64,000 nt of DNA from Sphingomonas phyllosphaerae (GCA_036946405.1 JAQIJC010000001.1:2741501-2805500), one strand, 5' to 3'. Shown: positions 1-9,105, counted from the first letter of the stretch. Program-made: numbers and translations. The notes: generated from the letters alone by a model not told the origin.

Positions 1-48
1 TGGATCAGGACGCTCTGGATAGTCGCGCTACGCTCGCAACGACGCCGC

Positions 49-1992
49 TTACTCCACCCCACGCTCGAACGGTGCCGCCGGCAGATCCGCGCCATCGAAC
101 AGGTTCGTGAACGGCGCATCGCTCCACGCGTACCGCACCTTCGTCACGCCCGCGGCATTCGCGCCCGGCAACACCACCGTGTCGCCGCGCGCCTCCGCCG
201 GAACGTAGCGGCACGTATCGCCCACGCACGCCTCGAAACCGATCGCCTGCCCTGCGCTATACGTATGCAGCCCGTCGGTGACGTTGCGATAGCGCACCAC
301 CAGATCGCTGCCGCTCCGCGACACGCCCGCGACCTCCGGCCCGCTACGGAGCCCCGGATGGCCATAAGCGACGACGCGCGCCAGACGCGCCAGCCGCTCG
401 CCGACGACAGTCTTCTGCGTCGGGTGGATGTCGAACCGGTCGCCGACGTCCAGCGTCACCGCGAGCCCGGCCTGCGCATCCTGCGCGACCGCCTGCGCCT
501 GCGCCTCGCGCAGCTCCGCCCAACCCGACTGCACCGGCGCGGTCGACGGCTTGCCGTAGGAGGTGAGCTGGACGACAAAGAACGGCAACGTCGGCGCGGC
601 GAAGGTCCGCCGCCAGTCCGCCATCAACAACGTCATCAACTCGCGATAGGTCGACGCCTCGCCGGCGTTCGACTCGCCCTGATACCAGGCGGCGAGCTTC
701 AGCCCGTAGCCGGCGAACGGCGCGATCATCCCGTTGTGGAGCGTCGCAAGGCTGTTGGGCACGTCCCACGGCGCAGGCGCGATCTTCTCGCCGGTCAGCG
801 TGCGGCCCTGACTGTAGCGCCACGGCCCGGCGAACGGCACCAATGTCCCGTCCGCCAGTTCCAGTCCACGCGGCGCGGCCCCGGTCAGCCCGCCACCGTT
901 CGCGCCGCCCAGCACGCGCATCGCGACGACGTTGCGACCGACCTTCCACGTCCCCGCCGGCGCGTCGTAGTGCCGCCACGCCCAATTGACGCTGCCGCCG
1001 CCGACATAACGACCGTTGACCCACGTCTCCTCATATTGATCGATCGGCCCGAGCTGCAGCGTCTTGGCCGCCGCGACCTGCGCGGCGGTCAGGTCGATCG
1101 TGCCGCGCAGCCACATCACGCCCTCGAAGGCGGCGAGCGCGGGCACGCCCGCCTCCTTCCATGCCGAGGTCGGGATCGTCGCCCATTTGCTGTCGTCGAA
1201 GTCGGCGCGCCGGAACGCCGCCTGCCGCGCGGCGGCGGGATCGTGCGCCTTCCACCATGCCTCGCGCCGCGCGCCGTCCTGCGCCAGCGCCTTGGCCGGA
1301 TCGCGCCCGTAGAGATCGACCGCGGCGATCCCATCCTTCAGCCGCGGGATCGTCACCAGCGACGCCGGGCTGATCCAGCTCTCGATCCGCGTTCCGCCCC
1401 ATTCGGAGTTGATGAAGCCGATCGGCACCTTCTCGCTCTGCCGCAGCGAGCGCGCCATGTAGTAACAGACCGCCGATGCATCGCCGACCGTCTCCGGCCC
1501 GACCCGCTGCCATTTGGCGGGCGCTTCCAGATCGGCGAGCGGCTGCGCACGGCTGGTGTCGGGGATCGTGGCATAGCGCAGGTCCGGGTCGGCCGGCGTC
1601 TGCAACGCGCCCCAGGCGTTGGTCGACTGCTTGACCATGAACTCCATGTTCGACTGGCCGCCGCACAGGAAGACATCGCCGACCATGATGTCGCTCAGCG
1701 TCTGCCCGCCGTCGAGCGCCAGCGTGTAAGGCCCGCCCGCGGCCTGCGCCGGCAGCGTCGTGCGCCACCGGCCCTGCGCATCAGCGGTTGTGGTGGCGCG
1801 CTGCTCGCCGAGTCGTACCGTGACCGCGGCGTTCGGCGCACCCCGCCCCCACACTGCGATCGGCCGGTCGCGCTGGAGCACGGCATGATCGGCGAAGATG
1901 TGCGCGAAGCGCGGGGCCGCCTCCTGCGCCATTGCCGGCGCGGCGAGCGCCATCGCCGATCCCGCCATCACCACGCGCCACATCGCCATCAT
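49..1992 (-). CDS. Sialate O-acetylesterase-like SGNH hydrolase, secreted
   Basis: Predicted periplasmic carbohydrate esterase of about 647 residues that removes O-acetyl groups from sugars. Residues 1-23 form a Sec signal peptide ending in a run of Ala and AMAQ. The SGNH block I motif GGQSNMEF places the nucleophile at about Ser114. WYQGESN lies in the middle, and DVGDRFDIHP near the C-terminus supplies the Asp-His pair. GGAGGGG sits only about 2 nt before the first ATG (1992), so the second Met (1989) or the one at 1983 may be the true start. In sphingomonads and Caulobacter relatives such enzymes often belong to hemicellulose use, so acetyl-xylan is as likely a substrate as sialic acid. 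That is inference. A LacI-type operator lies just upstream. The 48 bases to the left of the gene hold nothing recognisable. Confidence 0.88.
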   Translation of the reverse strand: MMAMWRVVMAGSAMALAAPAMAQEAAPRFAHIFADHAVLQRDRPIAVWGRGAPNAAVTVRLGEQRATTTADAQGRWRTTLPAQAAGGPYTLALDGGQTLSDIMVGDVFLCGGQSNMEFMVKQSTNAWGALQTPADPDLRYATIPDTSRAQPLADLEAPAKWQRVGPETVGDASAVCYYMARSLRQSEKVPIGFINSEWGGTRIESWISPASLVTIPRLKDGIAAVDLYGRDPAKALAQDGARREAWWKAHDPAAARQAAFRRADFDDSKWATIPTSAWKEAGVPALAAFEGVMWLRGTIDLTAAQVAAAKTLQLGPIDQYEETWVNGRYVGGGSVNWAWRHYDAPAGTWKVGRNVVAMRVLGGANGGGLTGAAPRGLELADGTLVPFAGPWRYSQGRTLTGEKIAPAPWDVPNSLATLHNGMIAPFAGYGLKLAAWYQGESNAGEASTYRELMTLLMADWRRTFAAPTLPFFVVQLTSYGKPSTAPVQSGWAELREAQAQAVAQDAQAGLAVTLDVGDRFDIHPTQKTVVGERLARLARVVAYGHPGLRSGPEVAGVSRSGSDLVVRYRNVTDGLHTYSAGQAIGFEACVGDTCRYVPAEARGDTVVLPGANAAGVTKVRYAWSDAPFTNLFDGADLPAAPFERGVE

Positions 1993-2005
1993 CCCCTCCG
2001 TTGCT

Positions 2006-2019
2006 TGTTAGCGCTCACG
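2006..2019 (-). promoter_or_regulatory. Candidate LacI-family operator
   Basis: TGTTAGCGCTCACG contains the palindromic core TTAGCGCT and matches the sugar-responsive box TGGTAGCGCTAACA, known from Caulobacter and Xanthomonas, at most positions. It lies 14 to 27 bp upstream of the esterase gene, where a repressor would block initiation. No LacI regulator is encoded in the window. Confidence 0.4.
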
Positions 2020-2048
2020 TATCGCACCCGGCGGGGGCGCGCCAAGCG

Positions 2049-2819
2049 TCAATCGCGATAGGACCGATCGATCCGGTCGAGCTTGCGCAGCAACGCCGGC
2101 CACGCCAGACCTCGCGCCAGCATCCCGACCCCGGCCGGCGGCGATTGCCGCGCGACCTTGTCCTCGACGCCCTGCGGCGGCGTGTGCAGGCCGTCCGCCC
2201 CGGCCGCGAGCATCAACACCTGCGCCTCGCAGGCGCGTTCAAGGAAATAGAGGCGCAGAAAACACGACGCGACCGAGTCGCCGACCGTCAGCGTCCCGTG
2301 ATTGCGCAGGATCATCGCGTGGCGCGCGCCGAGATCGGCGACCAGCCGCTCGCGCTCCTCCAGATCGGTCGCGATCCCTTCATATTCGTGATAGGCGACA
2401 TCGTGCGACGCGATCATCGCGGTCTGCGTATGCGGCAACAGCCCGCACGCCATCGCCGACACCGCCTGTCCATGCGGCGTGTGCAGGTGCATCACCGCCT
2501 GCGCATCGTCGCGCGCCATATGGATCGCGGAGTGGATCGTGAACCCGGCCGGGTTGACCGGATGCGCGCTCACGCCGACCGGCTGCCCGTCGACATCGAT
2601 CTTGACCAGCGAGGACGCGGTGATCTCCTCGAACATCATGTCATAGGGGTTGATGAGGAAATGATGCTCCGGCCCCGGCACGCGCGCCGACAGGTGGGTG
2701 AAGATCATATCGTCCCAGCCATAGAGCGCCACCAGCCGATAGGCGGCGGCGAGATCGACCCGCGCCTCCCATTCGCCCGGTGCCATCGCCGTGGACTCCA
2801 CCATCGCCGCCGTCGCCAT
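2049..2819 (-). CDS. Class II aldolase/adducin family protein
   Basis: Metal-dependent aldolase-type protein of 256 residues. The zinc site typical of fuculose-1-phosphate aldolase relatives is visible as HLHTPHG in the middle and NHGTLTVG about 60 residues later. The substrate cannot be deduced, and family members of this subtype include decarboxylases and uncharacterised proteins. The ATG at 2819 is preceded by GGAGAGGAAGCGC, a good ribosome binding site. In-frame ATGs at 2834 and 2849 lie in a 15-bp tandem duplication that copies the same binding site, so longer forms beginning MERKR or MERKSMERKR are possible. The gene is divergent from paoA and probably not functionally tied to it. Confidence 0.85.
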   Translation of the reverse strand: MATAAMVESTAMAPGEWEARVDLAAAYRLVALYGWDDMIFTHLSARVPGPEHHFLINPYDMMFEEITASSLVKIDVDGQPVGVSAHPVNPAGFTIHSAIHMARDDAQAVMHLHTPHGQAVSAMACGLLPHTQTAMIASHDVAYHEYEGIATDLEERERLVADLGARHAMILRNHGTLTVGDSVASCFLRLYFLERACEAQVLMLAAGADGLHTPPQGVEDKVARQSPPAGVGMLARGLAWPALLRKLDRIDRSYRD

Positions 2820-2825
2820 GCGCTT

Positions 2826-2855
2826 CCTCTCCATGCTTTTCCTCTCCATGCTTTT
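2826..2855 (-). repeat. 15-bp perfect tandem duplication over an RBS and start codon
   Basis: AAAAGCATGGAGAGG (minus strand) occurs twice head to tail, followed by the diverged copy AAGCGCATGGCG that carries the aldolase start. Each unit contains both a purine-rich Shine-Dalgarno-like sequence and an ATG, all in one frame. The result is three potential starts spaced 15 nt apart. Confidence 0.95.
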
Positions 2856-2991
2856 GACATGGATGTTAGTACAGGCGGTGGTCAGCCGCCAGCGGCGTGT
2901 GTATCCTTGTGTTGCAGCCGGATATAACATGGATCGGGCGCGTTTCATCGAAGGAAGCGGCGTTCCTGCCCGTTTCCGCAGCAGGACGGAC

Positions 2992-3630
2992 ATGACCGAT
3001 ACCAACGGATTTAGCCTCACGCGGCGCGGGGCGCTCGTCAGCGGAGTCGCCGCCGCCTCCACCACGGCGTTGCCGCTCGAGGCCCGGCCGCTCCCGGCCG
3101 AGACCCCTGCCGCCACCGTCCCGGTGTCATTCACCGTCAACGGCAAGAAGCGCGCGCTCGATCTCGACCCACGCGTCACGTTGCTCGACGCACTGCGCGA
3201 GCATCTGCACCTCACCGGCAGCAAGAAGGGCTGCGACCATGGCCAGTGCGGCGCCTGCACGGTGATGGTCGAGGGCAAGCGCATCAACTCGTGCCTGACG
3301 CTCGCGGTGATGCACGACGGCGACACCATCACCACGATCGAGGGGCTCGGAAGGCCGGGCGACCTGCACCCGATGCAGGCCGCGTTCGTCAAGCATGACG
3401 GCTATCAATGCGGCTATTGCACCCCCGGCCAGATCATGGCGGCGGTGGCGATGTTGCAGGAGGTGAAGGACGGCGTGCCGAGCTACGTCTCGGCCGATCT
3501 CACCGTCGCCGGCCGCATCGACGCGCAGGAGGTGCGCGAGCGGATGAGCGGCAACATCTGCCGCTGCGCCGCTTATTCGAACATCGTCGCCGCGATCGCC
3601 GATGTCGCTGGCGCGGAGGACGTCGCATGA
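2992..3630 (+). CDS. paoA: Periplasmic aldehyde oxidoreductase, 2Fe-2S subunit (PaoA)
   Basis: Small iron-sulfur subunit (212 aa) of a molybdenum hydroxylase of the PaoABC/YagTSR type, which oxidises aromatic and other aldehydes to acids. A twin-arginine signal (residues 10-30, starting with TRRGALV) directs the folded complex to the periplasm. Plant-type 2Fe-2S ligands are C81, C86, C89 and C101. The second cluster uses C140, C143, C190 and C192 (CGYC, CRC). The ATG at 2992 follows AGGACGGAC, and an upstream in-frame ATG at 2930 lacks the Tat-like spacing. TATAAC at 2923-2928 could be a -10 element. The stop overlaps the paoB start as ATGA. Confidence 0.93.
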   Translation: MTDTNGFSLTRRGALVSGVAAASTTALPLEARPLPAETPAATVPVSFTVNGKKRALDLDPRVTLLDALREHLHLTGSKKGCDHGQCGACTVMVEGKRINSCLTLAVMHDGDTITTIEGLGRPGDLHPMQAAFVKHDGYQCGYCTPGQIMAAVAMLQEVKDGVPSYVSADLTVAGRIDAQEVRERMSGNICRCAAYSNIVAAIADVAGAEDVA

Positions 3631-4580
3631 AGCCCTTCACTTACGAGCGCGCCACCTCCCCCGCCGCAGCCGCGGCTGCGGTCGCCGCGAAGCCGGGCGC
3701 GAAGTTCGTCGCGGGCGGCACCAATCTGCTCGACCTGATGAAGCTGCAGATCGAGGCGCCGACGCATCTCGTCGACGTCAACCGGCTTGGGCTCGACACG
3801 ATCGAGGCGACGCCGGGTGGAGGACTGCGCGTCGGGGCGCTGGTCCGCAACACCGCACTCGCCGCCGATCCACGCGTGCGTCGCGACTATGGCGTGCTCA
3901 GCCGCGCGTTGCTGTCGGGTGCGTCGGGACAGTTGCGCAACAAGGCCACCACCGCGGGCAACCTGCTCCAGCGCACCCGCTGCCCGTATTTCTACGACAC
4001 CAACCAGGCGTGCAACAAGCGCAAGCCCGGCTCGGGCTGCGCGGCGCTCGGCGGCTACAGCCGCGCGCTGGCGGTGATCGGCACCAGCAGGGATTGTATC
4101 GCGACGCATCCCAGCGACATGGCGGTGGCGATGCGCGCGCTCGACGCGACCGTCGAGACGGTCGACGGCGCCGGGCGCACCCGCACGATCCCGATCGACG
4201 ATTTCCACCGCCTGCCCGGCAGCACGCCGTGGGTCGAAACCGCGCTTACGCCCGGCGAGATGATCACCGCTGTGACGCTGCCCGCGCCGGTGCACGGCAC
4301 GCACATCTATCGCAAGGTCCGCGACCGCGCCTCCTACGCCTTTGCGACGATCTCGGTCGCCGCGATCCTGCCCGAGAGCGGCACGCCGCGCTTCGCCTTT
4401 GGTGGCCTTGCGCACAAGCCGTGGCGCGTCGCCGCCGCCGAAGCGCGCGCCAACGGTGGTGCGAAGGCAATCGCTGCCGCCGCGCTCGCCGGTGCCACAC
4501 CGACGTCGCAGAACGCCTATAAAATTCCGCTGGTCGAGCGCACGCTGGCCGCGGTGCTCGCCGAAGGACGCGCAGCATGA
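3627..4580 (+). CDS. paoB: Aldehyde oxidoreductase, FAD-binding subunit (PaoB)
   Basis: Middle subunit (317 aa) of the molybdenum hydroxylase, carrying FAD and passing electrons onward. The FAD-binding segment [11 protein letters not shown] lies at residues 29-39 and the TTAGNLLQ segment at 108-115. Unlike xanthine dehydrogenase FAD subunits, it has a PaoB-type insertion with C119, C129 and C138 ([19 protein letters not shown]). In E. coli PaoB this region holds an extra 4Fe-4S cluster. No signal peptide is present, as expected for co-export with PaoA. The ATGA overlaps at both ends (3627 and 4577) show tight translational coupling. Confidence 0.93.
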   Translation: MKPFTYERATSPAAAAAAVAAKPGAKFVAGGTNLLDLMKLQIEAPTHLVDVNRLGLDTIEATPGGGLRVGALVRNTALAADPRVRRDYGVLSRALLSGASGQLRNKATTAGNLLQRTRCPYFYDTNQACNKRKPGSGCAALGGYSRALAVIGTSRDCIATHPSDMAVAMRALDATVETVDGAGRTRTIPIDDFHRLPGSTPWVETALTPGEMITAVTLPAPVHGTHIYRKVRDRASYAFATISVAAILPESGTPRFAFGGLAHKPWRVAAAEARANGGAKAIAAAALAGATPTSQNAYKIPLVERTLAAVLAEGRAA

Positions 4581-6772
4581 AGTTCGATACCCCCGCCGGA
4601 CGCAACCCGATCGACCAGCAGAAGGTCATCGGCAGGCCGACCGACCGCATCGACGGCCCGCTCAAGGTGACGGGAACCGCGCCCTACGCCTTCGAGCGCA
4701 ACGATGTCGCACCCAACCACGCCTATGGCGTGATCGTCGGCGCGGCGGTCGCCAAGGGGCGGATCACGCGGATCGACACCAGCGATGCGCAGCGCGCGCC
4801 CGGCGTGCTCTCGGTCGTGACGCATGAGAATGCCGGCAAGCTCGGCAAGGCCAAGGCGCATACCGCGACGATGCTCGCCGGACCGGAGGTCGAGCATTAC
4901 GATCAGGCGGTCGCGATCGTCGTCGCCGCGACGTTCGAGCAGGCGCGCGACGCCGCCAAGCGCGTCCGCGTCGACTATGCCCGCGTAAAGGGCAAATACG
5001 AGCTGAAGGCCGTCAAGGATGGTGCGCCGATCGCCAAGGGCGACAAGATGAAGACCGCGCGCGGTGACTTCGCGGGGGCGTTCGCCAGCGCGCCGGTCAA
5101 GCTCGACGCCACCTATACCACGCCCGACCAGAGCCACATGATGATGGAGCCGCACGCGACGATCGCGGCGTGGAATGGCGACGAACTGACGCTGTGGACC
5201 AGCAACCAGATGATCGCCTGGGCGGTGCGCGACATGAGCGAGACGCTGCTGATCCCCAAGGAGAAGATCCGCGTCGTCTCGCCCTATGTCGGCGGCGGGT
5301 TCGGGGGTAAGTTGTGGGTGCGGTCCGACGCGGTGATGGCGGCGCTCGCGGCGAAGGCGGCGGGACGGCCGGTCAAGGTCGCGCTCGCGCGGCCGCAGCT
5401 GATGAACAACACCACCCACCGCCCGGCGACGATCCAGCGCATCCGCATCGGTGCGGACAAGGCCGGCAAGATCACTGCGATCGCGCACCAGACGTGGTCG
5501 GGCGACCTGCCCGGCGGCGGCCCGGAGACCGCGGCCAACCAGACGCAGTTGCTCTACGCCGGTGACAACCGGCTGACCGAGACGCATCTCGCGGTGCTCG
5601 ACCTGCCCGAAGCCAATGCGATGCGCGCGCCCGGCGAAGCGCCCGGCATGATGGCGCTCGAAGTCGCGATGGACGAGATGGCGGAGAAGCTGGGCATGGA
5701 CCCGGTCCGCTTCCGCATCGTCAACGACACGCTGGTCGATCCGGAGAAGCCCGAGCGGAAGTTCTCCGACCGCAATCTGGTCCGCTGCCTTGAGGAAGGC
5801 GCGGCGAAGTTCGGCTGGAACCGCCGTAACCCGAAACCGGCGCAGGTACGTGACGGCGACTGGCTGGTCGGCATGGGCATGGCGGCGGCGTTCCGCAACA
5901 ACATGAACATGAAGTCGGGCGCGCGCGTCGGGGTCGATCGCAAGGGCATGGTGACGGTCGCCACCGACATGACCGACATCGGCACCGGCAGCTACACGAT
6001 CATCGCGCAGACCGCCGCCGAGATGCTCGGTGTGCCGCTCGACAAGGTCGTTGTGCTGCTCGGCGACAGTCGCTTCCCGGTGTCGGCGGGCTCGGGCGGG
6101 CAATGGGGCGGCAACAGCTCGACCGCGGGCGTCTACGCCGCCTGCGTCGACCTGCGCCGCCGCATCGCGCAGAAACTCGGTTTCAATTCAGACGATGTGA
6201 CCTTCGCCGACGGGAAGGTGTCGAGCGGCAACCGCGCGGTCGATCTCGCCAAGGCGGCGGGCGACGAAGGCATCAGCGGCGAAGACACGATGGAGTACGG
6301 CACGCTGGAGAAGGATTACGCGCAGGCGACCTTCGGTGCGCATTTCGTCGAGGCGGCGGTCAACGTCTATACCGGCGAGATCCGCGTGCGGCGGATGTCG
6401 GGGGTCTACGATGCCGGGCGCATCCTCAACCCGAAGTCGGCGCGCAGTCAGGTTATCGGCGGGATGACGATGGGGATCGGCGCGGCGCTGATGGAAGACG
6501 CGGTGGTCGATCCGCGCTTCGGCTATTTCGTCAACCACGATCTCGCCGAATATCACGTCCCCGTGCACCTCGACGTGCCGCATCAGGAGGTGGTGTTCCT
6601 CGAGACGCTCGACGACAAGAGCTCGCCGATGAAGGCCAAGGGCGTCGGCGAACTGGGGCTGTGCGGCGCAGCGGCGGCGGTGGCCAACGCGATCTACAAC
6701 GCCTGCGGCGTCCGCATCCGCGACTATCCGCTGACGCTCGACAAGGTGCTGGAGGAGCTACCGATGGCGTGA
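4577..6772 (+). CDS. paoC: Aldehyde oxidoreductase, molybdopterin subunit (PaoC)
   Basis: Catalytic subunit (731 aa) that binds molybdopterin cytosine dinucleotide and oxidises the aldehyde. GVGELGLCG near the C-terminus places the catalytic base at Glu692. FRNN places an Arg at residue 440. Both numbers coincide with the active-site residues of E. coli PaoC, so the alignment is nearly gap-free. Other conserved patches are [12 protein letters not shown] and [11 protein letters not shown]. It overlaps paoB by 4 nt and ends the operon. The XdhC-type maturation factor PaoD, which usually follows, is not here, so it must be encoded elsewhere. Confidence 0.93.
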   Translation: MKFDTPAGRNPIDQQKVIGRPTDRIDGPLKVTGTAPYAFERNDVAPNHAYGVIVGAAVAKGRITRIDTSDAQRAPGVLSVVTHENAGKLGKAKAHTATMLAGPEVEHYDQAVAIVVAATFEQARDAAKRVRVDYARVKGKYELKAVKDGAPIAKGDKMKTARGDFAGAFASAPVKLDATYTTPDQSHMMMEPHATIAAWNGDELTLWTSNQMIAWAVRDMSETLLIPKEKIRVVSPYVGGGFGGKLWVRSDAVMAALAAKAAGRPVKVALARPQLMNNTTHRPATIQRIRIGADKAGKITAIAHQTWSGDLPGGGPETAANQTQLLYAGDNRLTETHLAVLDLPEANAMRAPGEAPGMMALEVAMDEMAEKLGMDPVRFRIVNDTLVDPEKPERKFSDRNLVRCLEEGAAKFGWNRRNPKPAQVRDGDWLVGMGMAAAFRNNMNMKSGARVGVDRKGMVTVATDMTDIGTGSYTIIAQTAAEMLGVPLDKVVVLLGDSRFPVSAGSGGQWGGNSSTAGVYAACVDLRRRIAQKLGFNSDDVTFADGKVSSGNRAVDLAKAAGDEGISGEDTMEYGTLEKDYAQATFGAHFVEAAVNVYTGEIRVRRMSGVYDAGRILNPKSARSQVIGGMTMGIGAALMEDAVVDPRFGYFVNHDLAEYHVPVHLDVPHQEVVFLETLDDKSSPMKAKGVGELGLCGAAAAVANAIYNACGVRIRDYPLTLDKVLEELPMA

Positions 6773-6800
6773 GGGCGGCACGGCTGCCCCCCACCTCATC

Positions 6801-6884
6801 GTCGTCCCGGGCTTAACCCGGGACCCCGCTTCTAACCCCTGCCTACAAGAAGAAGCGGGGCCCCGGATCAAGTCCGGGGCGACG
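6801..6884. repeat. Family A inverted repeat, copy 1
   Basis: Two imperfect arms, GTCGTCCCGGG...ACCCCGCTTC and its complement GAAGCGGGGCCCCGGATCAA...GGCGAC, flank about 20 bp of spacer. The element can fold into a long hairpin. It lies after paoC and runs into the 3' end of the minus-strand ferredoxin gene, supplying that gene's stop codon. Related copies are at 25854, 39933, 53479 and 55091. Confidence 0.85.
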
Positions 6885-7182
6885 GCGGAGGGCTTAGTAG
6901 CTCGCCCAACCCCGCGACATCCGCCCCCGCCGGCACGATCCGCCAGCACCCCGGCGCGCGGCTATCGACGATCGTCACGGCCCCTTTTGGACAGATGCCG
7001 AGACACTTCACTTCGACCACCCCGACCGTCGCCTTGCGTCCCTTGCCGAATCCCGGCTCGCCCCGCAGCGCCTTGGCGAGCGACGTTTTGCCCTTGTTGC
7101 CAAACCCGCCACCCAGCTTCTTCGAGCACTTCCCGCACACCAGCACCGCGCCGGTCCAGCCGGCGCGCACCTGATCCTTCAT
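6868..7182 (-). CDS. (2Fe-2S) thioredoxin-like ferredoxin domain protein
   Basis: Small soluble protein (104 aa) with the four-cysteine pattern of thioredoxin-fold 2Fe-2S ferredoxins: C16 and C19 (CGKC), C60 and C64 (CLGIC), the last followed by PKGAVTIVD. Such proteins carry electrons or sense redox, and the partner is unknown. The start overlaps the stop of the upstream J-domain gene (ATGA at 7179-7182), so the two are co-translated. The last few residues and the TGA are encoded by the arm of a family A repeat. The original C-terminus may therefore have been slightly different. Confidence 0.82.
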   Translation of the reverse strand: MKDQVRAGWTGAVLVCGKCSKKLGGGFGNKGKTSLAKALRGEPGFGKGRKATVGVVEVKCLGICPKGAVTIVDSRAPGCWRIVPAGADVAGLGELLSPPPSPRT

Positions 7183-7727
7183 GGCTCGGCGCGCGGCTTC
7201 CAGGTCCGCGCCTCCTCGGCGACGCGCAGCACGTCATAAGCGGCCTGGATCGCCTGAAAGCGGGTCGCGGCGTCCTTGTCGCCGGGCCGCACGTCGGGAT
7301 GGTTCGACTTGGCCAGCCGCCGCCACGCCAGCCGCACGTCGTCGAACGACGCGTCGACCTCCAGCTCCAGCACCTCCAGCGCGCGCAGCTCGTCGCGCGA
7401 GCGCGAGCCGTCGCCCGACCCCGCCCAAGCCTGATGCTTCGACTGCGAGAAGCCGCCCGCGTCGCGCCGCTCGTTGGCCTCGCGCTGCGCGGCCTCCTCG
7501 GCAGACAGGCCCTCGAAATAATTCCAGCCGCGATTGTACTCGGCGGCATGCGCCTGACAGAAATACCAGCGCTCCGGGCTGTTCGGCGACTTCGGCGCCG
7601 GGCACGTCCCCGGCTCGGTGCAGCCGTGACGATCGCACAACCGCACCGTCGTCGCCTCGCGATTGGCGCCATAGCCACGCCAGCGGGGGAAGCCCCAGTC
7701 GTTCGATCGGGTGGGAATACGTGCCAT
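7179..7727 (-). CDS. J-domain protein with an N-terminal Cys cluster
   Basis: 182-residue protein with a C-terminal J domain: helix II ends WRRLAKSNHPDV with HPD at 143-145, and the last helix is around FQAIQAAYDVL. J domains stimulate DnaK ATPase and deliver clients. The N-terminal half has C31, C36, C42 and C57 plus H60, a likely zinc site. This layout differs from DnaJ and HscB but is common in alphaproteobacterial small J proteins. The ATG at 7727 gives a compact protein, while an extension upstream would have atypical composition. Overlap with the ferredoxin gene suggests a joint role, perhaps in handling an iron-sulfur client (inference). Confidence 0.8.
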   Translation of the reverse strand: MARIPTRSNDWGFPRWRGYGANREATTVRLCDRHGCTEPGTCPAPKSPNSPERWYFCQAHAAEYNRGWNYFEGLSAEEAAQREANERRDAGGFSQSKHQAWAGSGDGSRSRDELRALEVLELEVDASFDDVRLAWRRLAKSNHPDVRPGDKDAATRFQAIQAAYDVLRVAEEARTWKPRAEP

Positions 7728-7785
7728 TCCTGCGGCACATAGGGGCGCGTCGCGCTCGCGCCAACCGACTAGCGGCAGCGAATTT

Positions 7786-8177
7786 GCCAGAGGGCCTGTA
7801 AGCCGGGTTCTGTCCACCCCGCGAACGGGGATAGGCGACCATTCCTCTCGGCGCGCCGTTGCCGACGCGCTCCAGCAACCAACCCGGGCAGCGGGTGGGA
7901 ACACACCCCGGCGACGCAAGCGCCGCCATGCCGCCCCTATTCGGTCTTGCTCCCGGTGGGGTTTACCGTGCCACGACCGTTACCGGCCGCGCGGTGCGCT
8001 CTTACCGCACCCTTTCACCATGACCGGGCCGAGGCCCAGGCCGTCTGCTCTCTGTTGCACTGTCCCTGACTGCGGGCCGAAGCCCGAGCCGGCGGGCGTT
8101 ACCCGCCACCGTTGTTCCATGGAGCCCGGACTTTCCTCGGCACGCTTGCGCGCGACGCGGCCGCCCGGCCCTCTGGC
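7786..8177 (-). ncRNA. rnpB: RNase P RNA (rnpB)
   Basis: Catalytic RNA of RNase P, which trims tRNA 5' leaders. Read on the minus strand, it begins GCCAGAGGGCCGGGCGGCC and ends ACAGAACCCGGCTTACAGGCC then CTCTGGC, so the two ends pair as helix P1. The universal P4/CR-I segment GAGGAAAGTCCGGGCTCCA lies at about 8120-8139, and the GACCGAATAGGG-type and CGGGGTGTG-type conserved stretches are visible in the middle. Length of about 390 nt fits the bacterial A type in alphaproteobacteria. A TTGACG hexamer upstream (8222-8227) may belong to its promoter. Open frames on the opposite strand are not genes. Confidence 0.95.
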
Positions 8178-8235
8178 GAAGCCGCCGTAGCGCGGCTGTG
8201 GGCGTTAGGGAAGCGCTGTCCCGTCAACGGCCTCT

Positions 8236-8303
8236 CCGTTCGTGCTGAGCTTGTCGAAGCACGTGCCCAGTCACACGCCCCTCGACAAGCTCAGGGCGAA
8301 CGG
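8236..8303. repeat. Family B inverted repeat, copy 1
   Basis: Arm one CCGTTCGTGCTGAGCTTGTC continues GAAGCACGTG. Arm two is CCCCTCGACAAGCTCAGGGC followed by GAACGG. The arms point towards each other and form an imperfect hairpin. The element lies between rnpB and the 3' end of the amidase gene. Confidence 0.85.
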
Positions 8304-8333
8304 AAGTGATGATCCAACCCGTTCGACCAACAG

Positions 8334-9023
8334 CTACTCATCTCCCTGCGGCCTCGGCAGCAGCAAGGCGAGCAGGATCATTCGGCATTCGGCGTCCATC
8401 TCGCCGTCGATCAGCTCGGGTCGGAAACGCCGCTGAAAGGCCATGATCGCCGCCATCCGATCGCTCACGTCATAGCCGAACCGCTCGAGCGCGAGGCAGA
8501 ACGCCGCCTCGCCCCACATCGGATCGACCAGATTCTTCGTCGGCCGCGGCAGCGCGAGCCGCAGCCGCGCCAGCCGGTGCCACGGGAACAACTCGCCCGG
8601 ATCGCGCTTGCGCACCGGCGCGACGTCGGAATGACCGACGATATTGCCGCGCGTGATCTCGTACATGTCCTTCAGATGCGCGACGAGCCGGATCACCGCC
8701 TCGACCTGCGGCTCCGGGAACGCCCGATAGCCATGATCGTGACCGGGATTGACGATCTCGATGCCGATCGACGCCGAATTGACGTCGGTCACGCCGCGCC
8801 AGTGTGATGCCCCCGCGTGCCACGCGCGCTTGTCGTCGGCGACCAGCCGCGTGATCGTGCCGTCCTCGTCGACGTAATAGTGGCACGACACCTCCGCGGC
8901 GGGGTCACAAAGCCGGTCCAGCGCCTCCTGCGCGGTCTTCATGCCGGTATAGTGCAGCACGATCATCGAGATCGGCAGCAGCCGTTCGTTGAAGTTCGGC
9001 GACGGCACCTCGCGGCACCTCAT
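8334..9023 (-). CDS. N-acetylmuramoyl-L-alanine amidase, AmpD/AmiD type
   Basis: Zinc amidase (229 aa) that cuts the lactyl bond between MurNAc and the stem peptide during peptidoglycan recycling. The amidase_2 fold shows zinc ligands H24 (IVLHYTG), H131 (GHSDVAP) and D141 (KRDPG), with Glu89 in SIGIEI as catalytic residue and WHAGASHW at 68-75. Residues of about 170-215 resemble a small peptidoglycan-binding helical domain (MAAIMAFQRRFRP). No signal peptide is obvious, which favours a cytoplasmic AmpD role, although AmiD-like size and the C-terminal domain argue for the envelope. It stands downstream of cheR by 82 bp on the same strand, and no chemotaxis link is implied. Confidence 0.88.
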   Translation of the reverse strand: MRCREVPSPNFNERLLPISMIVLHYTGMKTAQEALDRLCDPAAEVSCHYYVDEDGTITRLVADDKRAWHAGASHWRGVTDVNSASIGIEIVNPGHDHGYRAFPEPQVEAVIRLVAHLKDMYEITRGNIVGHSDVAPVRKRDPGELFPWHRLARLRLALPRPTKNLVDPMWGEAAFCLALERFGYDVSDRMAAIMAFQRRFRPELIDGEMDAECRMILLALLLPRPQGDE

Positions 9024-9105
9024 GCGCCCGATCCGCCCGTCCGACGCTCCCCCTCTGTCACCATCGACCTCGTCATCGTTATCCGATGCACCGTCGTTCG
9101 CGAAA

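Noticed and set aside
2854..2859. TTGACA as a -35 element for paoA
   Set aside because: No acceptable -10 lies 16-18 bp downstream, and it coincides with the tandem repeat of the divergent gene.
7711..8190. Plus-strand frame over RNase P RNA
   Set aside because: The conserved RNA core and pairing P1 ends explain the sequence. The frame has no homology-like features.
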